From Phlyctochytrium arcticum (Eukaryota > Chytridiomycota > Chytridiomycetes > Chytridiales > Chytridiaceae), in contig JAHLKI010000026.1 in assembly GCA_025602905.1 (NCBI GenBank), positions 124,001 through 188,000 of the forward strand: DNA of 64,000 nt, given 5' to 3'. A program made the translations under genes and the position numbers. Positions 8,897-18,790 of the stretch are shown here, one piece after another. Within the stretch, counting starts at the first letter, position 1; each line of letters starts with the position of its first letter. The notes below the pieces were generated by a model. It did not search any database and had not been told where the DNA came from. It saw only the letters and a program-made list of their open reading frames with translations.

Positions 8897-11571
8897 CTAA
8901 GTAATGAAAAAGAAGATGAACATGTTTACCTCAGCCTGCACAGAGATATCCCCATACGCTTCCTGTTGTTCCACATTGACCAATCCACCCGTCTTCAAAA
9001 CCAAGAGTTCAAAAAAGAGTCGGGCAGCATCGGGCCGTCGAGCCTGTTCAAAAAAAAACAATCAGCAAATATGAAAAAAGATAGAGATTGAAAGAATGTT
9101 CTTTACCCCAAGTGCCATGTTTTGGTACGAAAGCGATGCATCATGTCCTTCTTGCTCAAATCGTTTTTGCAATGTGTGGATGGTTTTTGTAGTGGATTGG
9201 CTAAACCCGCGCGAATCTAGGATCGGGCGGCCATCCAAATCATCGTCTTCGCCGTGCTCGCGGGCTTCCAGGGCAACAGCCGCATCGTCAACTAGGTCGT
9301 CGTCGTCGGGTAACAGACCTGCCATGTCTTCCAGAGCGGTGCGTTTGCTGCTGCTTCGGGCGGGGGCGGCAGAGAAGGCGTCTTCGAGGGGAAGGGGAGG
9401 AGATGGCGGGGCCAGGTCAAAGGAGTCCGTGCCCAGCGTAGCATCCTCCGCTGCTGTTGCTGCGGGTTGTGCCTCGGGGGTGGAGGGTATAGGGAGTTCA
9501 TCGACCATCGGGAAGGCCGGGTCGTCAATGAGATCAAAGGGAAGAATATCTTGGGCGTCAAAAGTCGGTTCATTATTATCAAAGGTGGCATCGTGCTCTG
9601 CTATAATACATTTTGCGTTATTAGTGAAAAGTTCATGGCTGCAAACTCAAAATGATAGAAGAATTTACCAGGTTCAATCGCTTTGCGCTTCTGACCAGAA
9701 GAAGCGGCGGATTCAATAGGGGGAGGCATGGGGGCATCCCGGAACCGGTTTCCGAAAAGGACACTTAGTTCGGGCGGGCCAAGTCCCTGGTCAATGTCCA
9801 ACCGAACATCCATATAAAATGCCACACCCTGTTTGCGAATTTCGTACAATCGTTGTAAGCGGCGTGAGCCCGGAACCGACGAGTCGTTCGTAAACAGGAG
9901 ATCGGCCGTGTTGGACAGCTGTTCACGAATAAATGTGGTCGGAAGCTCAGTTTGGGAATCGACAATCAGCCGACGACGTTTCGAAGATTGGTTGGCTGTA
10001 GCCGGAGTCGCCCGCGTGCGGGTTGCTTTGGGTATCGGGTCACTAGAGGCTCCGACCGTTTCCGGGATGGTTTCAGAATCTGTGCTGCCACGTCGGGATC
10101 CGTCAGCCCGTAACTCATCAAATTCCGCATCCGGGAAGGGCATATCCAGAGGCGGAAGATCTAGCTCCATATCGTCCTCCTGCTGCAACATGGGTTGATC
10201 CAGCGGGTTACCGAGATCAAATGACATGTCCCCAACCATTCCGCCGATGGCCAAGTCGTCCCCACTCCGGTCTTTGTCAGTTTGGAACGATTCGTCTCCG
10301 CCTGCAAAAGAGAGACTGTCCCGGCGAGGGTCGAAAGGCAGCTCAGCCATGGCATCACGTCCCCGCTCAATTTCCAACGACGCATCACGGTCAACATTCA
10401 GATTTTGATCCATCAGCGGAATCTCATCCTCTTCACCCAGTTCCAATCGCCAGTCCTGCATGTCTTCATCATCACGAACCGACATGTCCAGACCAAAAAT
10501 GTCGGGGAGCTCGCGGTCAAGCGAAAGTGTTGATTTGCGGCGGGGCGTTTCGGCCAGTGTAATGTCTTGCATTCGGGACGAGTGCTGGCTAGGTGTTGCA
10601 GACGATGGCGTTCCTGGTTGACTCGCTGGTTGGTTCATGGAGGGTCTATTTCCACATTGAATTAGTCTCACTGTACTTTTTCCCTATTCCCCCTCATTCA
10701 TCCCTCCATTCCCCTTCCATCCATCCCTCAAACCATTCGAGTCTGTAAGTAAACGCATGCTCCTCCCCCTCGCTACGCTCGGGGTCGTCGTATTGTTGCA
10801 CAACGCAAAATCTTGTCGCTCGCTCCTTGCGGAGCTTGGTCAGTTTCATTTCCCTCGCTGCCGCTCGAAAGAATTGCCTCGCTTCGCTCGGCGCCCTCCT
10901 CGCTGTCGCTCGCATTTGATTTTGCTTCGCAAAATCGTTTCCTCGCCCATCCATTTTTCCTCGCCCTCGCTTCACTCGGGCTCGAAAAAATGTCTGGGCC
11001 ACCCTCGGCCTCTGGCCTCGGGGCCCTCCTCGCCCTACGGGCTCGTCGGGATCGCTCCGCTCGCCTTTTTTCCTTCGGAAAAAGTCTCACTCCGCGATCG
11101 ACTTACCCAATGTTGATGTCAAAGAATTCTTCAGGCTCGAGAACGTGTTCCTCGGCGAGTCCCACCGAGATCGCATTGAGGTTGGTGGTACCAATTGAGC
11201 GATGATCATTCGAAGACATGTCGACCATTCCCGGTTTAAAAGCCATTTTAATCTTGACCAATGCCTCGGTGCAGTCTTCCAACAGATATCGGGCTTTGCG
11301 CGAGTAGATTCGCACGACACCTAAAAGCAATTGTCCTGATAGACGGAGAGCCATGGGATTCTGGCCTGGATTGATGATGGAGCCTAGAGATAGATGTATA
11401 CATGTGAGCACGGCGCCAGTGTAAAAGGGGGAATGGATGATACGTACGAACACTTTGCTGGATGTCGGTTGACATGAACTGCGATTTGCTCAACTTGCGT
11501 TCCCAGTTGGCGGCCAGCCAGACCTTGGCCAGCTTCCCCTTGCGGGAGAGCAACGAGTCGGTATAAAACAT
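8897..11571 (-). CDS. RAD21: Cohesin kleisin subunit Rad21/Scc1
   Basis: There are five exons in transcription order: 11571-11448, 11383-11107, 10645-9669, 9600-9107 and 9043-8897, giving 672 residues. The N terminus ([20 protein letters not shown], then [20 protein letters not shown] and [17 protein letters not shown]) is the Smc3-binding kleisin domain. The C terminus ([10 protein letters not shown], then [20 protein letters not shown] and [12 protein letters not shown]) is the Smc1-binding winged helix. The middle is acidic and holds EIRKQG- and [17 protein letters not shown] conserved stretches. The protein closes the cohesin ring for sister-chromatid cohesion. The third-to-second exon gap (10646-11106) is unusually long (461 bp) and packed with hairpins. 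The end is uncertain: the last exon may read through to TAG at 8897, as given, or splice a 33-nt intron and end near 8870. Confidence 0.93.
10765..11100. repeat. Hairpin-dense GC-rich tract inside RAD21 intron 2
   Basis: The tract contains many short perfect stem-loops with 3-4 nt loops: GCTCC-TTGC-GGAGC (10822-10835), GATTTTGC-TTC-GCAAAATC (10918-10936), GCCC-TAC-GGGC (11032-11042) and TTTTTCC-TTC-GGAAAAA (11067-11083). Interspersed are variants of TCGCTNCGCTCGG (about 10769, 10878 and 10967). Base composition and repetitiveness differ sharply from the flanking exons and from the other introns of this gene (63-68 bp). It looks like a cluster of small mobile palindromic units or a slippage-grown palindrome array. 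Confidence 0.8.
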
Positions 11572-12347
11572 GGTGCTTGCCCTCCGTAGTCTTCAAAAAC
11601 CGGGTTGATGAGTTGAAATCGGATAGTTCCGGACTCTGTGGTGTACAGTTCGCCCGGATGTCTTCTTATTGCTCAGCTCAGTGTCTCTTGTCAACAAAGG
11701 TGTGAGATGTTGCACCTGGAAAGTGTTCCAAAAGTTGTCCGAGCGCGCCGCGAAACCGGCCGGGCTTTTCATTATCGCTGCTTTGGGACTGCTGACACCT
11801 CTGGCTGCGCAGTGGCTGTGCTAGCTCTTTGACCCCACACATTTGAACATTTCCCATCAGATTTCCCATCACGTCACTGCCAAGACGTGACGCAGATCTG
11901 GCCCCAGATTCTGGTTCTTTAAAGGAGCTTATATTATGCAACATGAATTTCAGGCTTGTTTGCTGGAATACGTACATACAGGCTGATGATATGTGATATA
12001 GTAAACGAATGCCAGGCACAGTCATTGAATGTGTCATTAGTGGAAGAGTACATTTGGAAGCCATGCTATTATGGGGTGATGTGTGCACTATCATAATATG
12101 TGTTGGGAGCATAGCCTTTTGAAGCGTGTCAGCGTGTCAGTGATGAGAACGGCTCGGGGATATGGGAACCGAGAGCCGGGGCTTTCTCCACACCCGAAAT
12201 CAGGGCACAGTGAGGTCATGGCTGGGATGGGCTCGAGTTATAAAAGAGAGAGATCGTCTCCTTCTCTCCCCTTTACATACATCCGCATTCTGACATACAG
12301 AACCTACTCTACACTCCAACACAACCTACTCTACAAAACAAAACAAA
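11572..12347. other. Divergent intergenic region between RAD21 and the small polyQ/Gly gene
   Basis: No supported gene was found. The region carries the promoter of RAD21 on its left and a TATA box for the gene at 12348 on its right. Open frames on either strand lack conserved features. Confidence 0.5.
12239..12246 (+). promoter_or_regulatory. TATA box of the small polyQ/Gly-rich gene
   Basis: A consensus TATAAAAG lies 102-109 bp before the ATG at 12348. It is followed by a pyrimidine/CA-rich stretch suited to transcription start sites and a 5' UTR rich in ctac/caaaac. A strong TATA element is typical of inducible or highly expressed fungal genes. Confidence 0.65.
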
Positions 12348-12727
12348 ATGGACGCCGTCAAGAACATGCTCAACAAGACCACCAGTGCCGGAGGTGCGCA
12401 ACAGCAGCAGCAACAGCAACAGCCCGGTGGTGGTGGCGGCATCATGAACAAGGTCAACTCGGCCATGGGTGGTGGTGCTGCCGGTGAGCGCAACGAGGAC
12501 GGGCTCGACAAGGCCGTCGACTTTGCCCAGGAGAAATTCATGGGTGCTGGTGCCCAGGTAAAAGCGTTTCTTTTTGGCCTTACGCGTTGGGATTGTTGCT
12601 AAAACCCGTTCATTATTAGAACAATGAAAGCGCTTTCGAGCAACGCAAGGATGAGGCCATCTCAGACTCTATCCGCTCCGGCTACAAGTCTGCCACCGGC
12701 AAAAACTTTCCCATTGCCGACAAATAG
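12348..12727 (+). CDS. Small polyQ/Gly-rich protein, stress-protein-like
   Basis: There are two exons (12348-12557 and 12620-12727), giving 105 residues. After MDAVKNMLNKTTSAGG comes a glutamine run encoded by CAG/CAA repeats, then PGGGGG and a conserved-looking acidic/amphipathic part. This includes NEDGLDKAVDFAQEKFMGAG and, after the intron, EQRKDEAISDSIRSGYKSAT followed by GKNFPIADK. The pattern of a short amphipathic N terminus, a Gly-rich linker and an AIxDxIRxGYxxxTGKxFPxxDK tail resembles small abundant proteins of filamentous fungi that I recall as uncharacterised or stress-associated. No enzymatic motif is present. The clean TATA box suggests high or inducible expression. The function is not assigned. 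Confidence 0.75.
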
Positions 12728-14031
12728 ATCCGTTTCCACGATCCTCTGTTGCCTGACACACTCTCTGTCAGTGGGAGCAGCATACCAACATCACTGTCTA
12801 TATAGATCCGCAACACTTTTTTGTAAATACCTTTGCTATAATGATATCCCGTTATTACACTGTCCCACATCATCTCTGTTTGTTCGTCCAATGAGGTCTC
12901 GGTGAAAGTTCTTCAAATTGTTGAGCGTGGGAACTGGATCTCTTTGGGAATTGCGACATGGACCTCGATCGAGTACTCATAAACCGTTGGGCGACATTGG
13001 CCACTCACAAATGATGCTGCCAAGATGGGTGATAACAGACCCCCACAGGATTCCATTTCGACGACCGACAGATCAATGAGCAATAGGGCGTTCCAAATTC
13101 CATTGTTTCTCACGGACCTTCCATGTAGCTAAAACATCAAACAAGGGCATCGACCCGCAGGCTCAGGGCACATGAGTATTCACAAAACTCTTGCGGAAAT
13201 TACTTCCACCCGTCACGAGTCCGGATGGCCACCCATCAACCATGGTACTTACTGCATGGTACTCACGGCACCCGAGACAAACACGGCGGGCTGGGCCATG
13301 GGCTGGGAAAATCGACTCCAAACATATTAATGATGCTGATGACCTCCACGGTGGCGCGTGACAAGTGTGTTTGAGGGGGCTTTCTGGGCGAACGGTTTGC
13401 CGGTAATAATAGTCCTTTTAGCGCGAGTTTTGCATGGCCAGAAGGAGCTCTCAGTGGGCCCAAGTTCAAAACCCCCGCCGCTGTCCAGCCCTAACCCGCG
13501 CTGAAACGGACCCGACGAGACGGCTCATCAGCCGCAGCCACGAACCCAAGCGGCCGAGCGGCACAGTCGTGCGGCGTACCGCAACCTCAATGATTGTGCT
13601 TGAGGCCATATATCATTCTGGCAACTCTCGGCACAAGCATCAAAGCCGTTTGGAACAAACTTGGAAAGTTACCTACATTTGGTTGCCCGGATATCCTTCT
13701 TTATCCTTGGCCTGCATCCGGGCTGTCTCTCCTCTCACGCAATCATCACATCAACGCTCGTTGGCGCACGACAAAACAACAACCATCAACCATCAAACTC
13801 CGACCACGTTTTGTTAGAATCCGGCACTATTATCTATTCTAGACCATGCCCCGCTGTTGAGCAGCACACATTTACCTTTCATCAGCGGCGAGGGCCTGGT
13901 TCATAGTCGCAACAACATTCACCAGGCAAATGGCCTGTGGTACTGGCTCTCCCACTGCTTCCTCTTCTTCTTCAAGTCCGGCATCAACCAATGGTCGGCA
14001 ACCCTTTTCCTCAAAGCGACCGCTCGACAGG
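12728..14031. other. Intergenic region upstream of the subtilisin gene
   Basis: 1.3 kb without a supported gene. Short frames on both strands have no recognisable features. The last ~100 bases are in frame with the subtilisin and could be its 5' UTR or an N-terminal extension from an ATG at 13930. Confidence 0.5.
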
Positions 14032-15702
14032 ATGAGCGGAGGCCTCATTTCTCGAGTCTTCTTGGTCCTGGTAGCCCTCCTGGCCCTCGTCACGCGAACA
14101 GAAGCATCCCCGCAAATCACCAAATGGGCGCTGGAAACTTCGGCTCAAACCATGTCCGGGGGACAGTCAGTAACCTCCTCGGAATCTACCACTTCCTCCG
14201 ACGATAGCAGTAATTCAATCACCACCACTTCTGCTGCGGCGGCTGCTCCCAAACCCGCTCTGGATGACGATCGTATTGCTTCCCTGCCCGAATTTTACTC
14301 GTACAGCGCCGATGCCCGAGCCATTCTTCCCAGCGGTCACGCTTCCATGAAGGAACCCAGCGAAAACGCCGTCCTGGTCAGTCTCCAGCCCGGTCTCTCC
14401 AAAGAAACCATCAAGGCCCATTTTACCTGGCTGCGCGAATCCATCAACAAGACGGGTCCGGCAGGCGGCAGTAGTGTTCATTGCTACTACGAAACCGGCT
14501 ACGGCGGCGAATTTTCCGAATCTTTCAAAAAGACGCTACAGGCCCGCCCCGAAGTAGCCGTGATTGAACCTGACGCACGCATGAAACTCGATTTTGCCTG
14601 GGTGGCCAGTGGTACCGATGCATCGTTATTGGACCGACGACAGGATAACGGTTTTACTGCCGCCTTGGGACCTAACCCACAGCTGGTCTGGGGTCTCGAC
14701 CGGATCGATCAAGAGTCTCTTCCCCTCGACGGCCAATACAACATACCCCAGTCGGCCGGCGGCAATGTGGATGTCTACATCTTGGACTCGGGAATCAATG
14801 TAGCTCATCCCGAGTTTGGCGGTCGCGCAAGATTTGGCACGTCGTTTTCTCCTTCGGGGAGTGATGATGGCAACGGGCATGGATCGCATGTTGCCGGTAT
14901 TGTCGGTGGAGCCTCGGTCGGTGTAGCTCGCACCGCCAACTTGATTGCCGTCAAAGTCATCGACGACAACGGATCAGGAGCCCAATCCAACGTCATCATG
15001 GGCCTCGAATGGATTATCAAAAGAGCCCAATCCTCCGGTCGCCCCTCTGTCATCAACATGTCGATCGGTGGTGCCCGCTCCATCACTCTAGACATGGCCG
15101 TCCTCCGCGCCATCCAATCCGGCATCTCCGTCGTCGCTGCAGCAGGAAACGACGCCCACGATGCGTGTCTCGACAGCCCCGCCAACCTCCTCCCCGTCAT
15201 CACCGTAGGCGCCACCTCCCAACTCGACCAACCCGCCGATTTCACAAACACCGGCAGCTGCGTCAAAGTCTTTGCCCCCGGCGTATTCATCAAATCCGCC
15301 TGGAAAGCCGGCCCGGACCCTTTTGTCGTTCTCAACGGCACATCCATGGCGGCCCCCCACGTCACGGGCGCCGCAGCAGTCTACTTATCACTTAACCCCC
15401 AACTCAACCCCCGCGAACTCCGCGACCTCATCATCAACCGCTCCGACGCGGGCCAAATCTCCCAATTGGATAAATCTTCCCCCAACAAAATCGTCTCGTT
15501 GGCCAATCTGGCGCCGGTTCGAGCTGGCGTGGGAGGTACACCGTCCAACTCATCTCCCCCTCCAGCCGTCCAACGCCCCTCAGACATCAATACCAAACCC
15601 GTCGCTTCCACCAACCGTCAACCCTCATCATCCGCCACCTCTTGTGCAACTTCCTACCTACCCTTCACCCTCCTCCCATTCCTCCTCTCATTCCTCGTCT
15701 AA
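14032..15702 (+). CDS. Secreted subtilisin-like serine protease (proteinase K type)
   Basis: A single exon encodes 556 residues from the ATG at 14032, chosen because it starts a signal peptide (SRVFLVLVALLALVTRTEA). An in-frame ATG at 13930 would bury that peptide. A Ser/Thr linker and an I9-type propeptide (NAVLVSLQPGLSKETIKAHF to EVAVIEPDARM) precede the S8 domain. The catalytic triad is visible: Asp252 in VYILDSGINVAHPEF, His283 in DGNGHGSHVAG and Ser438 in LNGTSMAAPHVTGAAA, with oxyanion Asn373 in VVAAAGNDAHD. This order and spacing fit the proteinase K family. After the catalytic domain a Pro/Ser linker ends in a hydrophobic tail (LPFTLLPFLLSFLV), which looks like a GPI-anchor signal, so the mature protease may be wall- or membrane-bound. 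GC3 is high. Confidence 0.93.
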   Translation: MSGGLISRVFLVLVALLALVTRTEASPQITKWALETSAQTMSGGQSVTSSESTTSSDDSSNSITTTSAAAAAPKPALDDDRIASLPEFYSYSADARAILPSGHASMKEPSENAVLVSLQPGLSKETIKAHFTWLRESINKTGPAGGSSVHCYYETGYGGEFSESFKKTLQARPEVAVIEPDARMKLDFAWVASGTDASLLDRRQDNGFTAALGPNPQLVWGLDRIDQESLPLDGQYNIPQSAGGNVDVYILDSGINVAHPEFGGRARFGTSFSPSGSDDGNGHGSHVAGIVGGASVGVARTANLIAVKVIDDNGSGAQSNVIMGLEWIIKRAQSSGRPSVINMSIGGARSITLDMAVLRAIQSGISVVAAAGNDAHDACLDSPANLLPVITVGATSQLDQPADFTNTGSCVKVFAPGVFIKSAWKAGPDPFVVLNGTSMAAPHVTGAAAVYLSLNPQLNPRELRDLIINRSDAGQISQLDKSSPNKIVSLANLAPVRAGVGGTPSNSSPPPAVQRPSDINTKPVASTNRQPSSSATSCATSYLPFTLLPFLLSFLV

Positions 15703-16288
15703 CACATCCATTCATTCGAGGACCTGCCACATACACACTACACACTCTAGAACCGCCAAAACCCACCTTTGCATTTGCACACTTTCCCTCGGCTTTTTCT
15801 TTTGGATACTTTCACTTCTTTTGGATAATCTTTCCTATCTTGTATATAAACTTTGTACATCCATTCACTACATATTTCTGATGCTTGCACCAATTTACCT
15901 TCCCGTTGAGCTTATCTAGATATTGGTGGGAAACAAAAGTCCGATCTGGTCTCACCAGAAATAAATGAAATCCGTTCCGCAAGTTAACCATCTGTTGCAA
16001 AAATGGCCAGCTGTAAGATGCTACCTTTTATCTTTTGTCATGTATAGTCCGTTGGCGTTCTCTAAACCCCGGGAAAATATGGGGCCCGGAAAACAAAGTC
16101 CGATCTGTTTACGCCCATACCTCGACTTGATCATCTAATTGCCCAGCTGATTGCCCATTGTAAGATGGAAAGATGAAACGCATCATTTATAGTTTTACGA
16201 GACAATTTTTTTACAGGTTTGCCCAGTCTTGAGCCCTCTGTTTAGTTTACGGATATGCCCTAAACGGATCCCGTCCAAATCATCGAAT
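15703..16288. repeat. Two degenerate ~155-bp direct repeats in the subtilisin-tRNA interval
   Basis: acaaaagtccgatctg near 15935 recurs as acaaagtccgatctg near 16091. Each copy is followed about 70 bp later by a gccagctg/gcccagctg...tgtaagatg block. The copies have diverged with indels. No gene was seen in this interval. Confidence 0.5.
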
Positions 16289-16372
16289 CCGGCTTTAGCT
16301 CAGTTGGCAGTAGCATTAGACTGTAACATTTCAGCAATCTAAGGGTCCCCAGTTCAAATCTGGGAAGCCGGA
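16289..16372 (+). tRNA. tRNA-Tyr (anticodon GTA) with a 10-nt intron
   Basis: The acceptor stem CCGGCTT pairs with AAGCCGG (16365-16371), with discriminator A at 16372. The D arm is GCTCAGTTGGCAGTAGC. The anticodon stem TTAGA/TCTAA surrounds loop CTGTAAA once the 10-nt insert catttcagca, one base past the anticodon, is removed. The T arm is CCCAG-TTCAAAT-CTGGG. The canonical intron position 3' of base 37, the C1-G72 pair expected of eukaryotic tRNA-Tyr and a downstream T run all agree. The intron requires the tRNA splicing endonuclease. Confidence 0.96.
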
Positions 16373-16378
16373 TATTTC

Positions 16379-16392
16379 TTTTTTTCTTTTTT
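16379..16392 (+). terminator. RNA polymerase III terminator
   Basis: Seven T residues, a C and six more T residues lie 6 bp after the end of the tRNA-Tyr gene. Confidence 0.85.
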
Positions 16393-16833
16393 GCCGTCTC
16401 GGAAATCTCAGTAACTCCCAGCGCACGGGTCCCATTTTAGGCCTAATCAACCCACCAAATTAGGAACGTGCTTGCGCAGCTTTGCTGATGTAATCAGAGC
16501 TCCGGCGTGTCCGTGAAATACGCGTTGGAAAACCTACTTTGGCCTGTATACTTGCAAACCGTCAATAAAAATGCGCTCCTGCATCTCGAAAGGCGGGGTG
16601 GTGTATATTACTTTGAAGTGGCTTATGGGTTGGGCCGTTTTGTGTAGCGATGATAACAGTTAAGTGCAGATTTCTGATGGCGATTTCGCTGTTAACTCCC
16701 CCCACTTCGAGGTTCCCCCAATCGAAGGATTCGCGTTGCATCAGTACGGGGACGCTTGGATCTCGTCAAGATACCTATCAACTCCCCCTGTTGACAGCCT
16801 AAGACGATTCCATCCGAGCCCACGCAACTTATA
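16393..16833. other. Intergenic region between tRNA-Tyr and the CxxC protein gene
   Basis: No gene was seen. The stretch contains short C-rich runs (aactcccc repeated near 16696 and 16780). Confidence 0.5.
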
Positions 16834-17433
16834 ATGACTGACAGCACCCATAGTAATCAGTCTTCTGGAGGCCGTTCTCAGAACACCGGTCGATTTGTCG
16901 GAGCATTTGATAGCCCAGTTAGCAAGAAGAAATCAGGCATCAAATATACTTGCATTACTTGCAGGACAACCAAGCCCTCTGCCCGATACTACCATCGCAG
17001 TTTGGGACTTCTCGCGCATCTCGTAGCCAACAATGTTGATTTTCATTTCGACACAAATGCCGGCCACAAAAATGCTACTTTCTGCAAGAAATGTTGGTCA
17101 CATTTAAACCGCAAACACCCACATCCCCTTTTTTTAAGCACCCAACAGGAGGACAATACCCAAGCTGTTGCTGTTGGCAGCAGTAGCACCGCGACGCCCG
17201 TCAGGCCCACTGCTACTATGACTATACCCGGAACGCCTGTACCTGCCGCAACAACTATAACCGTCACGCCCACCACACCCGTCACCCCTGTACCCAACCC
17301 TCTCTTTATCACTCCTGCACGCGTAACGCCTGTTTCTGTCGGTGGGTCGCTTACATACTCTACACCAACTTTCGCGGCGCCCGTACCCATCTCGTCTGTG
17401 GTCTCGCCTGTGGCACGCGGCATTCTTCACTGA
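16834..17433 (+). CDS. Uncharacterised protein with paired CxxC motifs and a Thr/Pro/Val-rich tail
   Basis: The ORF has 199 residues and a good ATG. The N-terminal third contains CITCRTTKPSARYY, then about 45 residues later FCKKCWSHLNRKH. Two CxxC pairs followed by basic residues suggest a small zinc-binding module. The C-terminal half is low complexity, with repeated T-P-V and P-V-P steps (TIPGTPVPAATTITVTPTTP). I do not recognise the family. It opens a block (16.8-24.1 kb) of unrecognised genes that includes a transposase-like SWIM fragment, so it may be a mobile-element accessory gene. Confidence 0.55.
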   Translation: MTDSTHSNQSSGGRSQNTGRFVGAFDSPVSKKKSGIKYTCITCRTTKPSARYYHRSLGLLAHLVANNVDFHFDTNAGHKNATFCKKCWSHLNRKHPHPLFLSTQQEDNTQAVAVGSSSTATPVRPTATMTIPGTPVPAATTITVTPTTPVTPVPNPLFITPARVTPVSVGGSLTYSTPTFAAPVPISSVVSPVARGILH

Positions 17434-17851
17434 TTGAGGGCAAGATGATGCAAGAATGTAACGAAGGAGGGGCACGCGGCATTGACAAGTCGTGCATGCA
17501 TGGAGCAACGGGCGCGATCGGAAGAAGAACTGAGAGAAGACCTCATATACTCTGCAAGTCAAATTGCCGCTGTAGAGATAACCGGGTTCTTTATAGAGAG
17601 CGTGGAACGGAACGTGCTTTTAGGCAGTTTTACCCGAACATTCAATTATAGAAATGATGCCTAGGTATAGTCAACAAATGTCTCATACGGAAATGGATTT
17701 CAGTTGGTGGACACCTTATATAGGATTAGGGCTGATGTTGAGGCTTAAGTGAAAAAATGATCGCACACTACAAGAGTGTGACGGGTCGCCAAGAATACGT
17801 AGCGGATCCAAAAAGATATACAAGAGCATATAGAGCAGATCGTCTTTGTTA
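17434..17851. other. Intergenic region with one marginal short frame
   Basis: A plus-strand frame ending at 17664 includes EELREDLIYSASQIAAVEIT and reads faintly like protein. It is under 60 codons with no clear start or splice partner and is not called. Confidence 0.4.
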
Positions 17852-18790
17852 CTAAATTACAACAACAGCATTAAAGGCCTGAGCTTCTTTCATAAACACC
17901 CTGGCGGGGTCTGCCTCATCCATCCTGATACCGCTTAAATTGTCCGAGAAGATCACTCGGGGAAGCACTTTCGAACCCATCCGCGCTCTAGCAAAATCAG
18001 CGGGGGAAAACCCACTGACTTGAGACCAGTCATCATCGGGCCTCCCTAACCTTTGAACATCTCCGTTCGCAACTTCTGCTTCCTGAGACGATAACGGAAT
18101 CCCCGCAACCTCTAATGCCCAGTTCCTAATATTTCCCGCGCGAGAATATCTACCGTGCCATCCACCGCTGCCTTCTGACTTTAACCCCGGAAGTGCAGGA
18201 AAATCTTGTTCATAGGTATTTGTCGTAGTTGAAGATGGCCGCGAGGATAAAATGTCACTGCCATCAACGTCCTTGCTTCCTTCTCCATTGGGGTCTGCAT
18301 CAACATCATCACCATCGTCATCCTCCTCCGCCGCGTCCGCCATATTAGCGATTAAATCGTCCAATCTCTGTCTTTCTCCATCCTCTAATTCAGGCACAGG
18401 TTTATTTGCAGGTAGAGTACTTTCCACGACGACCTCGACGGACGGGTAGAGGCAAAGATAGGACGGCCTACGATCCCAGCCATCTTTAGTGCGAACCGCA
18501 TCGTGATCATTGAAACGTTGCGTTGGGTGGAGAGGGATGAAGAAGTTGCGCTTATGAGGGTGGTCACTGACCTGAGTATTTATATCTCGGTTGTCAAACG
18601 TTGTGCAAAAGTAAACTGAATAGACCGTTCCGGCTCTGCTGTGGACGTACACCAGGCGGGATTCCAGGCGACAATCTGTTTGTGAGCGGGTATGTTGGGA
18701 ATAACTAGCAGTGGCAATTTCGGATGGAATAGAGACCATTGCTTTGCAGAAAGTTCCCGGCGCTGGTCTGAATTGCTTCGGCTTCACCAT
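17852..18790 (-). CDS. Uncharacterised acidic protein
   Basis: A minus-strand exon is open from about 18890 to the stop at 17852. The first good ATG is at 18790, giving MVKPKQFRPAPGTFCKAMVS (312 residues). The N-terminal half has globular character (RLVYVHSRAGTVYSVYFCTT, PSYLCLYPSVEVVVES). The middle is an acidic low-complexity linker (EEDDDGDDVDADPNGEGSKD), followed by a Ser/Gly part with YEQDFPALPGLKSEG and a C-terminal globular stretch (VLPRVIFSDNLSGIRMDEAD). The FPALPG peptide resembles motifs in RNA- or ribosome-associated proteins but is too short to assign. An upstream exon is possible because a cryptic acceptor lies just before the frame opens. The function is unknown. Confidence 0.6.
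   Translation of the reverse strand: MVKPKQFRPAPGTFCKAMVSIPSEIATASYSQHTRSQTDCRLESRLVYVHSRAGTVYSVYFCTTFDNRDINTQVSDHPHKRNFFIPLHPTQRFNDHDAVRTKDGWDRRPSYLCLYPSVEVVVESTLPANKPVPELEDGERQRLDDLIANMADAAEEDDDGDDVDADPNGEGSKDVDGSDILSSRPSSTTTNTYEQDFPALPGLKSEGSGGWHGRYSRAGNIRNWALEVAGIPLSSQEAEVANGDVQRLGRPDDDWSQVSGFSPADFARARMGSKVLPRVIFSDNLSGIRMDEADPARVFMKEAQAFNAVVVI

Noticed and set aside
11678..12112. 144-codon minus-strand frame between RAD21 and the small gene
   Set aside because: No domain, signal or splice support was found; it is probably chance in an intergenic region.
13930..14031. Upstream ATG for the subtilisin
   Set aside because: It would place 34 Ser-rich residues in front of a textbook signal peptide, so the ATG at 14032 is preferred.
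17043..17562. Two minus-strand frames of 126-142 codons opposite the CxxC protein
   Set aside because: These are mirror frames of the Thr/Pro/Val low-complexity tail.
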